A stretch of 64,000 nucleotides of DNA, from the NCBI GenBank assembly GCA_947259975.1, contig CAMYOD010000006.1:62001-126000 (forward strand), given 5' to 3'. The position numbers and the translations under genes were made by a program. Source of the DNA: an uncultured Gammaproteobacteria bacterium (GTDB lineage: Bacteria; Pseudomonadota; Gammaproteobacteria; HyVt-429). The notes beneath the pieces were generated by a model that was not told the origin of the DNA, made no database searches, and saw only the letters and a program-made list of their open reading frames with translations. Below are positions 8,761 to 16,261 of the stretch, in pieces (position 1 is the first letter of the stretch; every line of letters starts with the position of its first letter).

Positions 8761-10542
8761 CTATCGTTCGGCGACGGTAAAATAGAACGTCGCCCCCTCG
8801 TCAACGCCACCCGCGGCCCAGATTCGGCCCCCATGCCGCTCGATGACCCGTTGCGCCGTGGCAAGCCCGATTCCCGTGCCTTCGAATTCATCCACGCGAT
8901 GCAGACGATGGAACGGACGAAATAGCTTATCTGCATGTTCCATGTCGAAACCTGCCCCGTTGTCGCGAACGAAATAGACAGCCTCACCGTTCTCCCGCAA
9001 TGCGCCGATGGTCACCTCGGGTGTCGTTTCCCGGGCGGAGAACTTTTGCGCGTTGCCCAGTAAATTTTCCATCAAAATGGCCATGAGCGCGCGATCGGCC
9101 TGCACCTCGAGTCCGGGCTCGATCGACCAGGCGGTCTGTTGCCCGTTGCGTTGTGCGGCCTGCAACCGATCTGCCACCTCGCGACTGAGACGGCTCAGAT
9201 CGACGGGCTCCGGCTTAAGTTTGGCGCGCGCGACGCGTGAAAGCTCGAGGATATCGTCAAGTAATTCCGCCATATGTCGGGCAGCTGCGATGACCTTGTG
9301 CAGATAACCTCTTTCCTCCACATTCAGCTTTGCGCCGGCGTCTTCGTCCAGGATCTGAGTGAAGCCGGTAATCGCGCGCAAGGGTGTGCGCAGATCATGG
9401 GCGATTGAATAGCTGTATGCCTCCAGTGCCTTGTTGCTCTCGCGCAGCTCGCGGGTGCGTTCCATGATCGTATGTTCGAGTTCATCTTTATACGCACGTA
9501 ACTCGTGCTCGCGCCGGTCGATAAGGTGCAGGTAGGCAAATAGCAGCAGTGCGCCTGCGACCGCGCCAAGAAAAACCAGCCAGATCTCGAGACTTGGCGC
9601 CTTCTCGAAATAGCCGGCTGCTGGATCAAAGCCCAGAGTCCAGCGCCGATTGTTAACGTCGAACGATTCCGTGAGCGCGAAATCCGCGGCGCCGGGTCTC
9701 ACGTTGCGTCCCGTCTGCGACGTGTCTGCATTTTGAGTACGGGAACGATGACGATGGAGAAAGCGTTCGTCCCTGGGTGCGGACTCGTCGTACAGGGTGA
9801 TATGTAATCCCGCCGGTGCAAGGTAGGCCAGAGACCCGTTGACCAGGGCCGGGATATCGAACACGACGCCGATCAGTCCCAGCATACTGTTACTCATTGC
9901 CGCTAACGTATCTTCTCCCGCGCCTTTTGCGTAGACCGGGAAGAACATGATGAACCCCCATTCGTCCCGGGTACTTTGCACCAATTTGATGCGGCTGGTC
10001 GTGCTCGGCAGATTATATTTTTGCGCAAACGTCAACGCGCGCAGTCGGCTCGCTTCACTGGCGACGTCGTAACCGAGTGCCTTTTCGTTCCCGGTAAATG
10101 GCTCGATGAAATAGACCGGGAAGTATTCCTGCCGTGGCGCGGCCGGAATCAGCACCCCTTCGGTGTTGCGCTCAGTGAATCTGTATTCGGGAAAGCGTTC
10201 TGCGGCGCGGCGTTCGAGTCGTGACCGCTCCTCGTGCGTTACACGCGGATTCCAGGAGAGTGCCTTGATATAGGGGTGTTGTTCAAGATACGTCTGTACG
10301 AACGAGGAGAATTCTTCACGCGTCACCTCGTCTGAGGATTTGTAGAAATTAACCAGGGACTGGCCGACCAGCAGACTGGTCTCGATGCTGCGCTGGATCG
10401 CCAGGGAACGATCCTGGGCGGCGCGTTTCATCGCCTCTTCGGCCACCGCCGCTTGCCGCTGGTATAAGCCATACGTCAACGCGGTCGCGAGCAGCAGACC
10501 AAGAATCAATATTGCACTGTTAATGAAGCGGCGACGGGACAT
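8761..10542 (-). CDS. CHASE-domain sensor histidine kinase
   Basis: Membrane sensor kinase of about 593 residues from the ATG at 10542 (AGGA five bases upstream; a GTG at 10596 is an alternative). A transmembrane helix (FINSAILILGLLLATALTYG) precedes an extracytoplasmic CHASE domain with the family-typical IKALSWNPRVTHEERS and FPVYFIEPFTGNEKALGYD. A second transmembrane helix (LEIWLVFLGAVAGALLLFAY) follows, then a coiled linker, the HisKA box SYSIAHDLRTPLRAITGF with the phospho-accepting His, and a HATPase domain with N box MENLLGNAQKF, VRDNGAGFDM and GTGIGLATAQRVIERHGG. CHASE domains bind small ligands. No response-regulator gene is adjacent, so it is an orphan kinase. Confidence 0.92.
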   Translation of the reverse strand: MSRRRFINSAILILGLLLATALTYGLYQRQAAVAEEAMKRAAQDRSLAIQRSIETSLLVGQSLVNFYKSSDEVTREEFSSFVQTYLEQHPYIKALSWNPRVTHEERSRLERRAAERFPEYRFTERNTEGVLIPAAPRQEYFPVYFIEPFTGNEKALGYDVASEASRLRALTFAQKYNLPSTTSRIKLVQSTRDEWGFIMFFPVYAKGAGEDTLAAMSNSMLGLIGVVFDIPALVNGSLAYLAPAGLHITLYDESAPRDERFLHRHRSRTQNADTSQTGRNVRPGAADFALTESFDVNNRRWTLGFDPAAGYFEKAPSLEIWLVFLGAVAGALLLFAYLHLIDRREHELRAYKDELEHTIMERTRELRESNKALEAYSYSIAHDLRTPLRAITGFTQILDEDAGAKLNVEERGYLHKVIAAARHMAELLDDILELSRVARAKLKPEPVDLSRLSREVADRLQAAQRNGQQTAWSIEPGLEVQADRALMAILMENLLGNAQKFSARETTPEVTIGALRENGEAVYFVRDNGAGFDMEHADKLFRPFHRLHRVDEFEGTGIGLATAQRVIERHGGRIWAAGGVDEGATFYFTVAER

Positions 10543-10991
10543 GCGATCCTGGCATGAGCGATTCGGTAGCGTGGTCGCAGCATGCGACGCACTCACTCAT
10601 TCATTCAAGTCTACTGAACACGTTGCGTCAAGCTTTTCCAGTATCTGGACGATGGGAATTGCCTGCCCGCGGGTCGCTGCCGATCCGTTGATCATCAACC
10701 GCACTTCTTGTGCTTGCGGTCCTTTGATTCGATTTATCATTGCCACGGGGGTCACTCATGCACATCTTGTTCAGATTGGATGTGGGATGGGATCCAAGTC
10801 AGCGCGTGTGCAACCTACGGTTTCGTCGCGGAAGCAGATGTGATCGCCGAATCGGCTCTCGCTGGCCATCGGCCGCAAGTCGCCACACTTTGGTCCCGAT
10901 CGCCAGGCTGCGAACAATTCGCACTGCCTCGTCTCTTGGTTTCCAACCGGGCGCAGACCGCAGCACCTGGCCCATGCACCGGGTTGTAAGC
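10543..10991. other. gene-free stretch
   Basis: About 450 bases between the histidine kinase start and the FNR-type box. Several frames stay open here but none has a ribosome site, a plausible composition or a recognisable domain. It should hold the promoter of the minus-strand kinase and the upstream part of the DsrE-like gene promoter. I see no strong sigma-70 pair or stable hairpin. Confidence 0.5.
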
Positions 10992-11005
10992 TTGATCAGG
11001 ATCAA
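10992..11005. promoter_or_regulatory. perfect FNR/Anr-type box
   Basis: TTGATCAGGATCAA matches the FNR/Anr/Dnr dyad TTGAT-N4-ATCAA exactly. Its centre is about 100 bases before the ATG of the exported DsrE-like protein, compatible with activation from near -41 if the leader is about 55-60 bases. This predicts oxygen- or NO-dependent control of that gene. Confidence 0.65.
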
Positions 11006-11097
11006 GGTTGTGGCCGGGGTGGTCAGCTAACATCATCGTCGTTATCGTAATCCGTTTGTCGTGATGTAGTGACCATTTTCCACGGGAGAGATATCGA

Positions 11098-11691
11098 ATG
11101 ACGAGAGTGCTCGCAATCCTGGCATTGATTACCTCCGCCATCGCATTGGCGGTGTCGGTCGCACCCTATCTGCGTACCGACGTTGCGGCTACGGATATGG
11201 CGGCGGTGGAAGAGATCGTCGCCTTGACCGAGACTGCGCCACCGGCCGCCGGGATCGATGTGGATGCGATCGCGGTCCCGGAGGTCGCACACAAGATCGT
11301 CTATCATGCCGACTACTCCGATCCACGCCGTTTCAGCTCCATGCTCACCAGTATCAATAACATGGTGACGACCTATCAGAACGAGCTCGATGATTACGAT
11401 GTACGTATCGTCTTCAATGCGCACGGCATTCGTTTTGTCACCGACGACAAGCTCGATAAAACGCCATTTGCGGAAGACAAGGTCTTGGCGGAACGGCGTG
11501 TGGATATCTCGAATCGCCTGCGATCCTTACAGGAAGTGCAAGGGGTCAAGTTGGAATTATGTGAACTCACTCGTGCAGCGATCGGCCTGGATCCCGCCCG
11601 GCTTTATCCAGGTGTCGAACGGGTGCCCTCCGGCGTGGTGCGGGTGGCGGAGCTGCAGGCGGACGGATTTGCCTATATGAAGGTCGAGTGA
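11098..11691 (+). CDS. exported DsrE-family protein, 197 aa
   Basis: An N-terminal hydrophobic segment (VLAILALITSAIALAVSV) acts as signal or anchor. A linker to about residue 60 is followed by a DsrE-like domain: KIVYHADYSDPRRFSSMLTS, then NMVTTYQNELDDYDVRIVFN and AHGIRFVTDDKL, the order seen in periplasmic DsrE/DsrF-like proteins of sulfur oxidisers. One Cys (KLELCELTRAAIGL) lies where members bind sulfur. GGGAGAG ends seven bases before the ATG. The gene stands alone, with a perfect FNR-type box upstream and a strong terminator downstream. A role in sulfane-sulfur relay under low oxygen is inference. It is distinct from the lipoprotein at 4259-4735. Confidence 0.8.
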   Translation: MTRVLAILALITSAIALAVSVAPYLRTDVAATDMAAVEEIVALTETAPPAAGIDVDAIAVPEVAHKIVYHADYSDPRRFSSMLTSINNMVTTYQNELDDYDVRIVFNAHGIRFVTDDKLDKTPFAEDKVLAERRVDISNRLRSLQEVQGVKLELCELTRAAIGLDPARLYPGVERVPSGVVRVAELQADGFAYMKVE

Positions 11692-11727
11692 CGTCCGCGA
11701 CCGTTTCGTAATACAGAAATAGAAAGA

Positions 11728-11764
11728 CGCCGCTCCACGCAAAGCTTGTGGAGCGGCGCTGTTT
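11728..11764 (+). terminator. rho-independent terminator after the DsrE-like gene
   Basis: An 11-bp perfect stem (11728-11738 with 11748-11758, sequence CGCCGCTCCAC and its complement) with a nine-base loop is followed by CTGTTTT. It starts 36 bases after the stop codon. It may also work for the convergent Ser-Asp-repeat gene, although the minus strand lacks a clear U-run. Confidence 0.8.
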
Positions 11765-11808
11765 TCACCTGCTGACCCGATCACGGACCAGCTGTGATTT
11801 AGCACGTA

Positions 11809-13209
11809 TCACTCGTCCTTTTTCTTACCGCTGTCGGAGTCCGAGTCGGAGTCCGAGTCGGAGTCAGAATCGGAGTCAGAATCGGAGTCAGAATCGCCCT
11901 TGCACTCCTTGCCTGAATCGGAGTCGGAGTCCTTATCGCCCTCTTTGCCAGAGTCCGAATTGGAATCTGAATCGGAGTCTGAATCCCCGTCCTTGCAGCC
12001 GTCAGGCTCGGGCGGACACAGGTAACCGCCGTTGCGGCTCTGGCCTTCCACGATATAGAAATCGCCGAACACCATTCCCGGTCCGATCGGCTGCGAGCAA
12101 CTGGTATGGATCTGGACATTGAAGACACCGTCCACATACACCTTGATCTCGGTGCCGAGGGTACCCTTCTTCCAGGTACCGACGAAGCTGAAGGTATCAT
12201 CTACGCTTGGATCCACGATACCGCGAAATACCTCGTTACCGTCCTTCTTCTGCACGACCACAACTTCTGCAGCGGCCGTACCAAGATAGCGCAACGTCAG
12301 CGCCGTGACCTTGCCGTCACACTTGCCACACAGGAGATCCATCACGATGTCGTCGAAGGCTACATGCGGGTCCGCACCGTGCGGTGCCAGCAGATAGACG
12401 ACACCCAGACCGTCCGGATACTCGACTGACAGATGGATATGGCCCGGCTTTTCTTCAGTGAGGTCAGGCCCATGCGGCGCCGCGCAGGCGTCACCTTCGA
12501 CAAACAGATTACCCGACCAGGTCGTGGGATCAGGATTGGTCCCCCACAGCGTCGGGTTGGGTACGGTGTCCGTGTAATAGCTGAGCACATCTGATGCGAC
12601 CAACAATTCCCCGTCCCCGGGGTCACCGTAGTCATATACATCGTGGTGTTCGGCCGTGGGATCCGCCGCGGCGAACAGCCCGACTTCGTGATACGGCTTC
12701 GGGGCGGTATCGTTATCGCCATGATGGTCCGGCCCGAAGTTGAAGTCACCGTAGTCGGTCATCAGGATCTCGAACCGCGTGACCTTACGGCCGCCGAAGG
12801 TGAATTTCAGCTCCTGCGGTGTGTCGGTATTGCGGCTTTCGACGTCCGCGAAGCCCTTCGCAGTCGGTTCATCGACAGGTTCGAAGCTTGACACCTGTAC
12901 GGTGCTTCCATTAGCGTCATCCAGACAGTTATTGGGAATCCATGGCTGAATCGTATTCGGCGCAGCATAGGCGAATGGATTTGCCGGTCCTGCGCCATCT
13001 ACGCCATAACCGGTCTCCACGACTACCGGCGTATCGGTGCCATGAATCGTCTCGATGTTCAAGTTGGGATGAACTGTCCCGAGCCCGGTGACGTTGGCGC
13101 CCCGGGGAAGATCCTCGAAGTCAACGAATACCGTTTCACCGGCTGATGTGCCAGCGAGGAACAATGTCGCGACAGCCACCGCAACACTAAATTTGCGTGC
13201 TGTTTTCAT
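11809..13209 (-). CDS. exported Ser-Asp-repeat protein under a c-di-GMP riboswitch
   Basis: A secreted protein of 466 residues. The ATG at 13209 is chosen because GGGGG lies five bases upstream and a clean signal peptide follows (KTARKFSVAVAVATLFLAGT, cleavage near SAGE). The mature part begins ETVFVDFEDLPRGANVTGLG, like the start of PEP-CTERM-type or lectin-like surface proteins. A second region of about 110 residues holds GKVTALTLRYLGTAAAEVVVVQ and paired cysteines (DLLCGKCDG, HTSCSQPIG, GGYLCPPE). The C-terminal 70 residues are almost pure Ser-Asp repeats broken by GKEGDK and GKECKG and end GKKKDE. No PEP-CTERM, LPXTG or transmembrane anchor is present. The repeats probably bind Ca2+ or act as an extended stalk. 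The leader contains a c-di-GMP-I aptamer, which points to biofilm or matrix function (inference). Confidence 0.8.
   Translation of the reverse strand: MKTARKFSVAVAVATLFLAGTSAGETVFVDFEDLPRGANVTGLGTVHPNLNIETIHGTDTPVVVETGYGVDGAGPANPFAYAAPNTIQPWIPNNCLDDANGSTVQVSSFEPVDEPTAKGFADVESRNTDTPQELKFTFGGRKVTRFEILMTDYGDFNFGPDHHGDNDTAPKPYHEVGLFAAADPTAEHHDVYDYGDPGDGELLVASDVLSYYTDTVPNPTLWGTNPDPTTWSGNLFVEGDACAAPHGPDLTEEKPGHIHLSVEYPDGLGVVYLLAPHGADPHVAFDDIVMDLLCGKCDGKVTALTLRYLGTAAAEVVVVQKKDGNEVFRGIVDPSVDDTFSFVGTWKKGTLGTEIKVYVDGVFNVQIHTSCSQPIGPGMVFGDFYIVEGQSRNGGYLCPPEPDGCKDGDSDSDSDSNSDSGKEGDKDSDSDSGKECKGDSDSDSDSDSDSDSDSDSDSDSGKKKDE
11831..11990 (-). repeat. tandem hexameric coding repeat (Ser-Asp)
   Basis: The coding strand repeats a six-base unit of the form GA(C/T)TC(C/G/T), giving alternating Asp and Ser. 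One block at about 11833-11896 is nearly uninterrupted and a second, shorter block lies at about 11916-11990. Codon choice varies between units, so selection for the amino-acid pattern is likely, but slipped-strand length change would still be possible. Confidence 0.8.
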
Positions 13210-13310
13210 CGCTACCCCCTTTATGGCCGGATGCATCATGCGCACGGGCCACTCACGTTACCCGCGGGGCTATTGACGCAGACCTTCGGCTTTTGGCTTT
13301 TTCGGACCCC

Positions 13311-13353
13311 AATAAAAAAGCCGAATTGCCCGTTGGTGTACCAGGCAACCCGG
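13311..13353 (-). terminator. riboswitch expression platform: terminator sharing a strand with the aptamer
   Basis: On the minus strand the 3' end of the aptamer, CCGGGTTGCC (13353-13344), can pair over ten positions (two G-U) with GGCAATTCGG (13330-13321), and CTTTTTTATT follows at once (13320-13311). This is a complete intrinsic terminator that needs the aptamer's own 3' strand. Ligand binding would lock that strand into the aptamer and prevent termination, predicting an ON switch. A second alternative helix, TTCGGCTTTT (13325-13316) with AAAAGCCGAA (13294-13285), overlaps the U-run and could act as antiterminator. Confidence 0.65.
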
Positions 13354-13414
13354 CTGTCTACGTGAGACCCGTGATTTTCCGTCGCCGCCTCGCGGCGGTT
13401 TTGGCCTTGACTGG
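13341..13414 (-). ncRNA. c-di-GMP-I (GEMM) riboswitch aptamer
   Basis: The minus strand reads AGGCCAAAACC, then a P2 hairpin CCGCC-GCGA-GGCGG (GNRA tetraloop, 13398-13385), then GACGGAAAATCACGGGTCT, a short loop, and AGACAGCCGGGTTGCC. Order, spacing and the final AGCCGGGTTGCC match the GEMM-I class; the usual ACGCAAAGCC appears as ACGGAAAATC, three changes. Flanking CCAG/CTGG can extend P1. It lies about 135 bases upstream of the Ser-Asp-repeat gene on the same strand. In the known class a guanine in the 5' strand and a cytosine in the 3' strand contact the ligand. Confidence 0.78.
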
Positions 13415-13577
13415 CCTAAAGCCCCAGGGGCGATGTCCCCACGAGTCGCGGCATGGCGTCGTTGTCGTTGCTCACCTAAAAGCTTTGCCACCGGTTTGCG
13501 CCGGTGGGGTGACCAGGATTTCTGGCGTGGTGCCTGCGGCTCGCGAGGCAGAGAATGATCCTTCATTCTCACTGCGC
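13415..13577 (-). other. structured leader RNA upstream of the riboswitch
   Basis: Between the putative promoter and the aptamer the minus strand contains a series of hairpins: GAGAATG/CATTCTC, a GCCT/AGGC stem, CCAG/CTGG, a perfect seven-pair CCACCGG-CGCAAA-CCGGTGG hairpin directly followed by CAAAGC, and CCCC/GGGG. The GCAAACC and GGCAAAGC strings resemble parts of a GEMM core, but I cannot fold them into a second aptamer. No open reading frame is convincing here. Confidence 0.4.
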
Positions 13578-13606
13578 ACGATACCATAAATCCTTACGAA
13601 TTACAA
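13578..13606 (-). promoter_or_regulatory. putative sigma-70 promoter for the riboswitch transcript
   Basis: On the minus strand TTGTAA (13606-13601), a 17-base spacer and TATCGT (13583-13578) match four of six bases in each hexamer. Transcription would start near 13570, giving a leader of about 360 bases that includes the aptamer. Confidence 0.4.
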
Positions 13607-13680
13607 GGTAATTGTGACACAAATATCCGGGTTGTTGGGCGCCGGCGGCGGCACGAGGGCGGTACGGTAGATGCCCCCGT

Positions 13681-14766
13681 CTAGCGAGCGCCGGGCGGCA
13701 TTTCCTTTATGAAGACGTCGTGTTTGCTGTACGGGATCTCGATGGCCTGGGCGGCGAATTGCTTATAAATCGAGCAGTTGAGGGTATCCAGCACCCGGCC
13801 GCGCAGTTCCGGATTGTCGATCCAGCACAGCAGCTCGAAATCCAGGCTCGAGGCGCCGAACAGACGAAAGCGCACCCGCGGCTCGGGTAAATCGCATACG
13901 CCCGGTTCATCCGCGGCGATCTGCATCAGTATCGTGCGCACCTGGTCGATATCGCTGCCGTAGGCGACACCCACTTTCACACGCAGGCGGAATTTTTCGT
14001 GCGGCCCGCCGGACTGGTTAATGATCCGGGTATTGCCCATGATGGCATTGGGGATCGTGACTTCCACATCGTCCCGCGTCAGCAGACGGGTGGAGCGGAT
14101 ACCAATATGGGTTACCTTGCCGCGTTCGCCGCTTTCCAGCACTACGTAGTTGCCGATCTTGTAGGGCGCGTCAGCGAGGATGAATACGCCGGAAAACAAA
14201 TTCGCCAACGTATCCTTGGCGGCAAAACCGATCGCGATGCCGATGATGCCTGCCGAGGCCAGCCAGGCGGTCATATCGATGTTCCAGATCTGGAACACTG
14301 CGTACACCGCCGCGCCGAGTACAATCACAATGGTGACATTGTTGAACAACGGCAGGGTCTGGGGGCGAAATACCGAATCGGGTCGCCCACGTCGGGACAG
14401 CGCCAGCAGCATCGTGCGTACGATGCGGACGACGAACACCGACCATGCCAAGGTGAGTGCGCTCAGCAGTATGGCGCGCCCAATACGGTGCGCCGCATCC
14501 GGCAGATCCAACAACCGCAGGGCGACCAGCGCGCCGACCAGGATTACCGTCCATATGAGCGGACCCTGGGAGAGTGCGGTGACTTCATCGTCCAGACGGC
14601 TGTCCGTACGCCGCACAAGGCGACCAATGCCATGTCCCAGGAATATGGCAATCAGTTTGGCAAAAATGAGCGCCAGGCCAAAGGCTATCGCCGCCTGCAA
14701 CACAGGACGGTCGCCGAAGTAGCCAAGCAGCGGCTGCAGGAAATCAATGATCGCGTTTGTATCCAT
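13681..14766 (-). CDS. MscS-family mechanosensitive channel
   Basis: Small-conductance mechanosensitive channel family protein of 361 residues. Four or five N-terminal hydrophobic segments lead to the pore helix region (WLASAGIIGIAIGFAAKDTLANLFSG). The beta domain follows (YKIGNYVVLESGERGKVTHI, then GIRSTRLLTRDDVEVTIPNA), with the family-typical NAIMGNTRIIN sequence. The C-terminal alpha/beta part ends near IPYSKHDVFIKEMPPGAR. It releases solutes on hypo-osmotic shock at the inner membrane. It is longer than E. coli MscS because of an extra N-terminal segment. It is followed on the same strand by nothing obviously related. Confidence 0.93.
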   Translation of the reverse strand: MDTNAIIDFLQPLLGYFGDRPVLQAAIAFGLALIFAKLIAIFLGHGIGRLVRRTDSRLDDEVTALSQGPLIWTVILVGALVALRLLDLPDAAHRIGRAILLSALTLAWSVFVVRIVRTMLLALSRRGRPDSVFRPQTLPLFNNVTIVIVLGAAVYAVFQIWNIDMTAWLASAGIIGIAIGFAAKDTLANLFSGVFILADAPYKIGNYVVLESGERGKVTHIGIRSTRLLTRDDVEVTIPNAIMGNTRIINQSGGPHEKFRLRVKVGVAYGSDIDQVRTILMQIAADEPGVCDLPEPRVRFRLFGASSLDFELLCWIDNPELRGRVLDTLNCSIYKQFAAQAIEIPYSKHDVFIKEMPPGAR

Positions 14767-14849
14767 TGCCTTCTCTTGTGGTTATCTAAAGTGGCTCTTA
14801 TTGCTGGCAATATCGACCGGGCATGCGCGGGAGCCTGGTGAAGACGGTC

Positions 14850-15767
14850 TTACAAGTTTGTTACGTGTTCGATCATGCGTTGGCGTGTCGCGGCATCCGG
14901 TAAGCGACCGCGACCGGCGCCCATGTTCTCGATCATATGGTCGACCCGCGAGGTAGCCGGGATAGCGCAGGTCACCGCGGGATGGGAAACGATAAACTTG
15001 AGGAAGAACTGAGCCCAGTTCGTACAATCGAACTCGGCAGCCCAGTCGGGCAACGGGTGCCCCCGCACTTTGCGAAACAATGCACCGCGTCGGAAGGGGC
15101 GATTCACGATCACGGCCAGATCCTGTTCCGCCGCCAGCGGCAGCAAGCGTTGCTCCGCCTCGCGATCGAGAATATTGTAGGTGAGCTGCACAAAATCCAG
15201 CGGCTGCTCGCGCATCACATCCTCGAGTTCGTCGTGTCGCCGGCCGTGGGACGTGGTGACGCCGATATAGCGTACGCGATCCGCGTCCTTCCAGTCCGCG
15301 AGGGTATCGATATGGCTCTCCCAATCGAGGAGATTGTGGATTTGCATCAGGTCGAATCGCTGCACGCCCCAGAGCCGTTGCGACCGTTCCATTTGGCGAA
15401 TGCCCGCCTGTCGGCCGAGTGTCCAGACCTTGGTGGCGGAAAACATAGCGCCCTTGTTGTCGATCCGACTCAGGCAGTGGCCGATCACTTCTTCGGACGT
15501 GTCGTACATAGGCGACGAATCGATCATACCGCCACCGTGATTAAAGAACGCCTGCAGCACTTCCACACGAATGGCGCGAGCGTCCGCATCGTCGCCCACA
15601 TCGAAGGTCTGCCACGAACCCATGCCGATCGGCGGCAGCGACTCGCCGCTCGCGGGGATGGTCTTGCGAATCGTCGCCCGCGGCGCGGCCCATACGTTAC
15701 CGCGGCCCAACCGTGTGGCGGCGATTAACCCACCCAGACCTTGCAGAAACCGTCGGCGATTTATCAT
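14850..15767 (-). CDS. Tat-exported aldo/keto reductase
   Basis: A 305-residue (alpha/beta)8 oxidoreductase. The N-terminus MINRRRFLQGLGGLIAATRL is a twin-arginine signal, so export of a folded, cofactor-loaded enzyme is predicted. The aldo-keto reductase tetrad is visible: Asp83 and Tyr88 (DSSPMYDTSEEVIG), Lys113 (SATKVWT) and His144 (MQIHNL). Late in the barrel, AIPATSRVDHMIENMGA is the usual nucleotide-binding segment. The substrate is unknown. Periplasmic members exist but most of the family is cytoplasmic, so the source of NADPH is an open point. Confidence 0.9.
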   Translation of the reverse strand: MINRRRFLQGLGGLIAATRLGRGNVWAAPRATIRKTIPASGESLPPIGMGSWQTFDVGDDADARAIRVEVLQAFFNHGGGMIDSSPMYDTSEEVIGHCLSRIDNKGAMFSATKVWTLGRQAGIRQMERSQRLWGVQRFDLMQIHNLLDWESHIDTLADWKDADRVRYIGVTTSHGRRHDELEDVMREQPLDFVQLTYNILDREAEQRLLPLAAEQDLAVIVNRPFRRGALFRKVRGHPLPDWAAEFDCTNWAQFFLKFIVSHPAVTCAIPATSRVDHMIENMGAGRGRLPDAATRQRMIEHVTNL

Positions 15768-15788
15768 GGTGATGATCGGAAGACGAAG

Positions 15789-16205
15789 CTAGGTCTTCTT
15801 CTTAAGCTTTTCCTTGAGATCCGCGAATGGATTATGGGTCGCGGCTTTCGGTTTGTTCTGCGCGGTGACGCCGAAATTAGCATCCACACCACTAATCAGG
15901 TGCGAATATTTTTGATGCTCCCAATCGTGGCAGTACAGACAAAGATTCTCCCAGTTGCTCCCGTCGGGAGGATTATGGTCGTGATCGTGATCTTTGTGAT
16001 GCACTGTGAGCTCATGCAGATTCTCGCGTGCGAACTCGCGGCCGCAGCGCGCGCATACCCACGGGTGCATACGCAGTGATTGCTCACGATAGCCACGCAT
16101 GCGTACGTGAGCATCTTTGCGCGCCTTGGCGACAACCTGATCAAGTTTGCCAGTATCGATTTTTCCGGTCGGTGGTTTGCGTGGACCCGGTCCGCGTGGT
16201 GCCAT
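15789..16205 (-). CDS. yajD: YajD-family HNH nuclease
   Basis: A 138-residue HNH protein. The zinc knuckle CARCGREF and CLYCHDWEH flank the catalytic stretch ELTVHHKDHDHDHNPPDGSN. The C-terminal NPFADLKEKLKKK also matches E. coli YajD, which is slightly shorter. An N-terminal basic Pro-rich extension (MAPRGPGPRKPPTGK) is extra. The biological role of YajD is not established. It lies about 20 bases after the aldo-keto reductase stop in transcription terms only by neighbourhood, and the two need not be co-transcribed. Confidence 0.9.
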   Translation of the reverse strand: MAPRGPGPRKPPTGKIDTGKLDQVVAKARKDAHVRMRGYREQSLRMHPWVCARCGREFARENLHELTVHHKDHDHDHNPPDGSNWENLCLYCHDWEHQKYSHLISGVDANFGVTAQNKPKAATHNPFADLKEKLKKKT

Positions 16206-16261
16206 GATGTCTGTTAGCGTCCGCTGTTTCGTGCTGGAAATAAGGTCAATAACACGTGGTG

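Noticed and set aside
10708..10989. Small plus-strand frames between the histidine kinase and the DsrE-like gene
   Set aside because: Cys/Trp/Arg-rich products, no ribosome site, and several overlapping frames of equal length.
11831..11990. Possible CRISPR-like or satellite repeat
   Set aside because: The hexamer repeats are contiguous, without spacers, and stay in one reading frame as Ser-Asp codons.
13999..14841. Plus-strand frame of 280 codons over the MscS gene
   Set aside because: Antisense to a recognisable channel and without ribosome site or domain.
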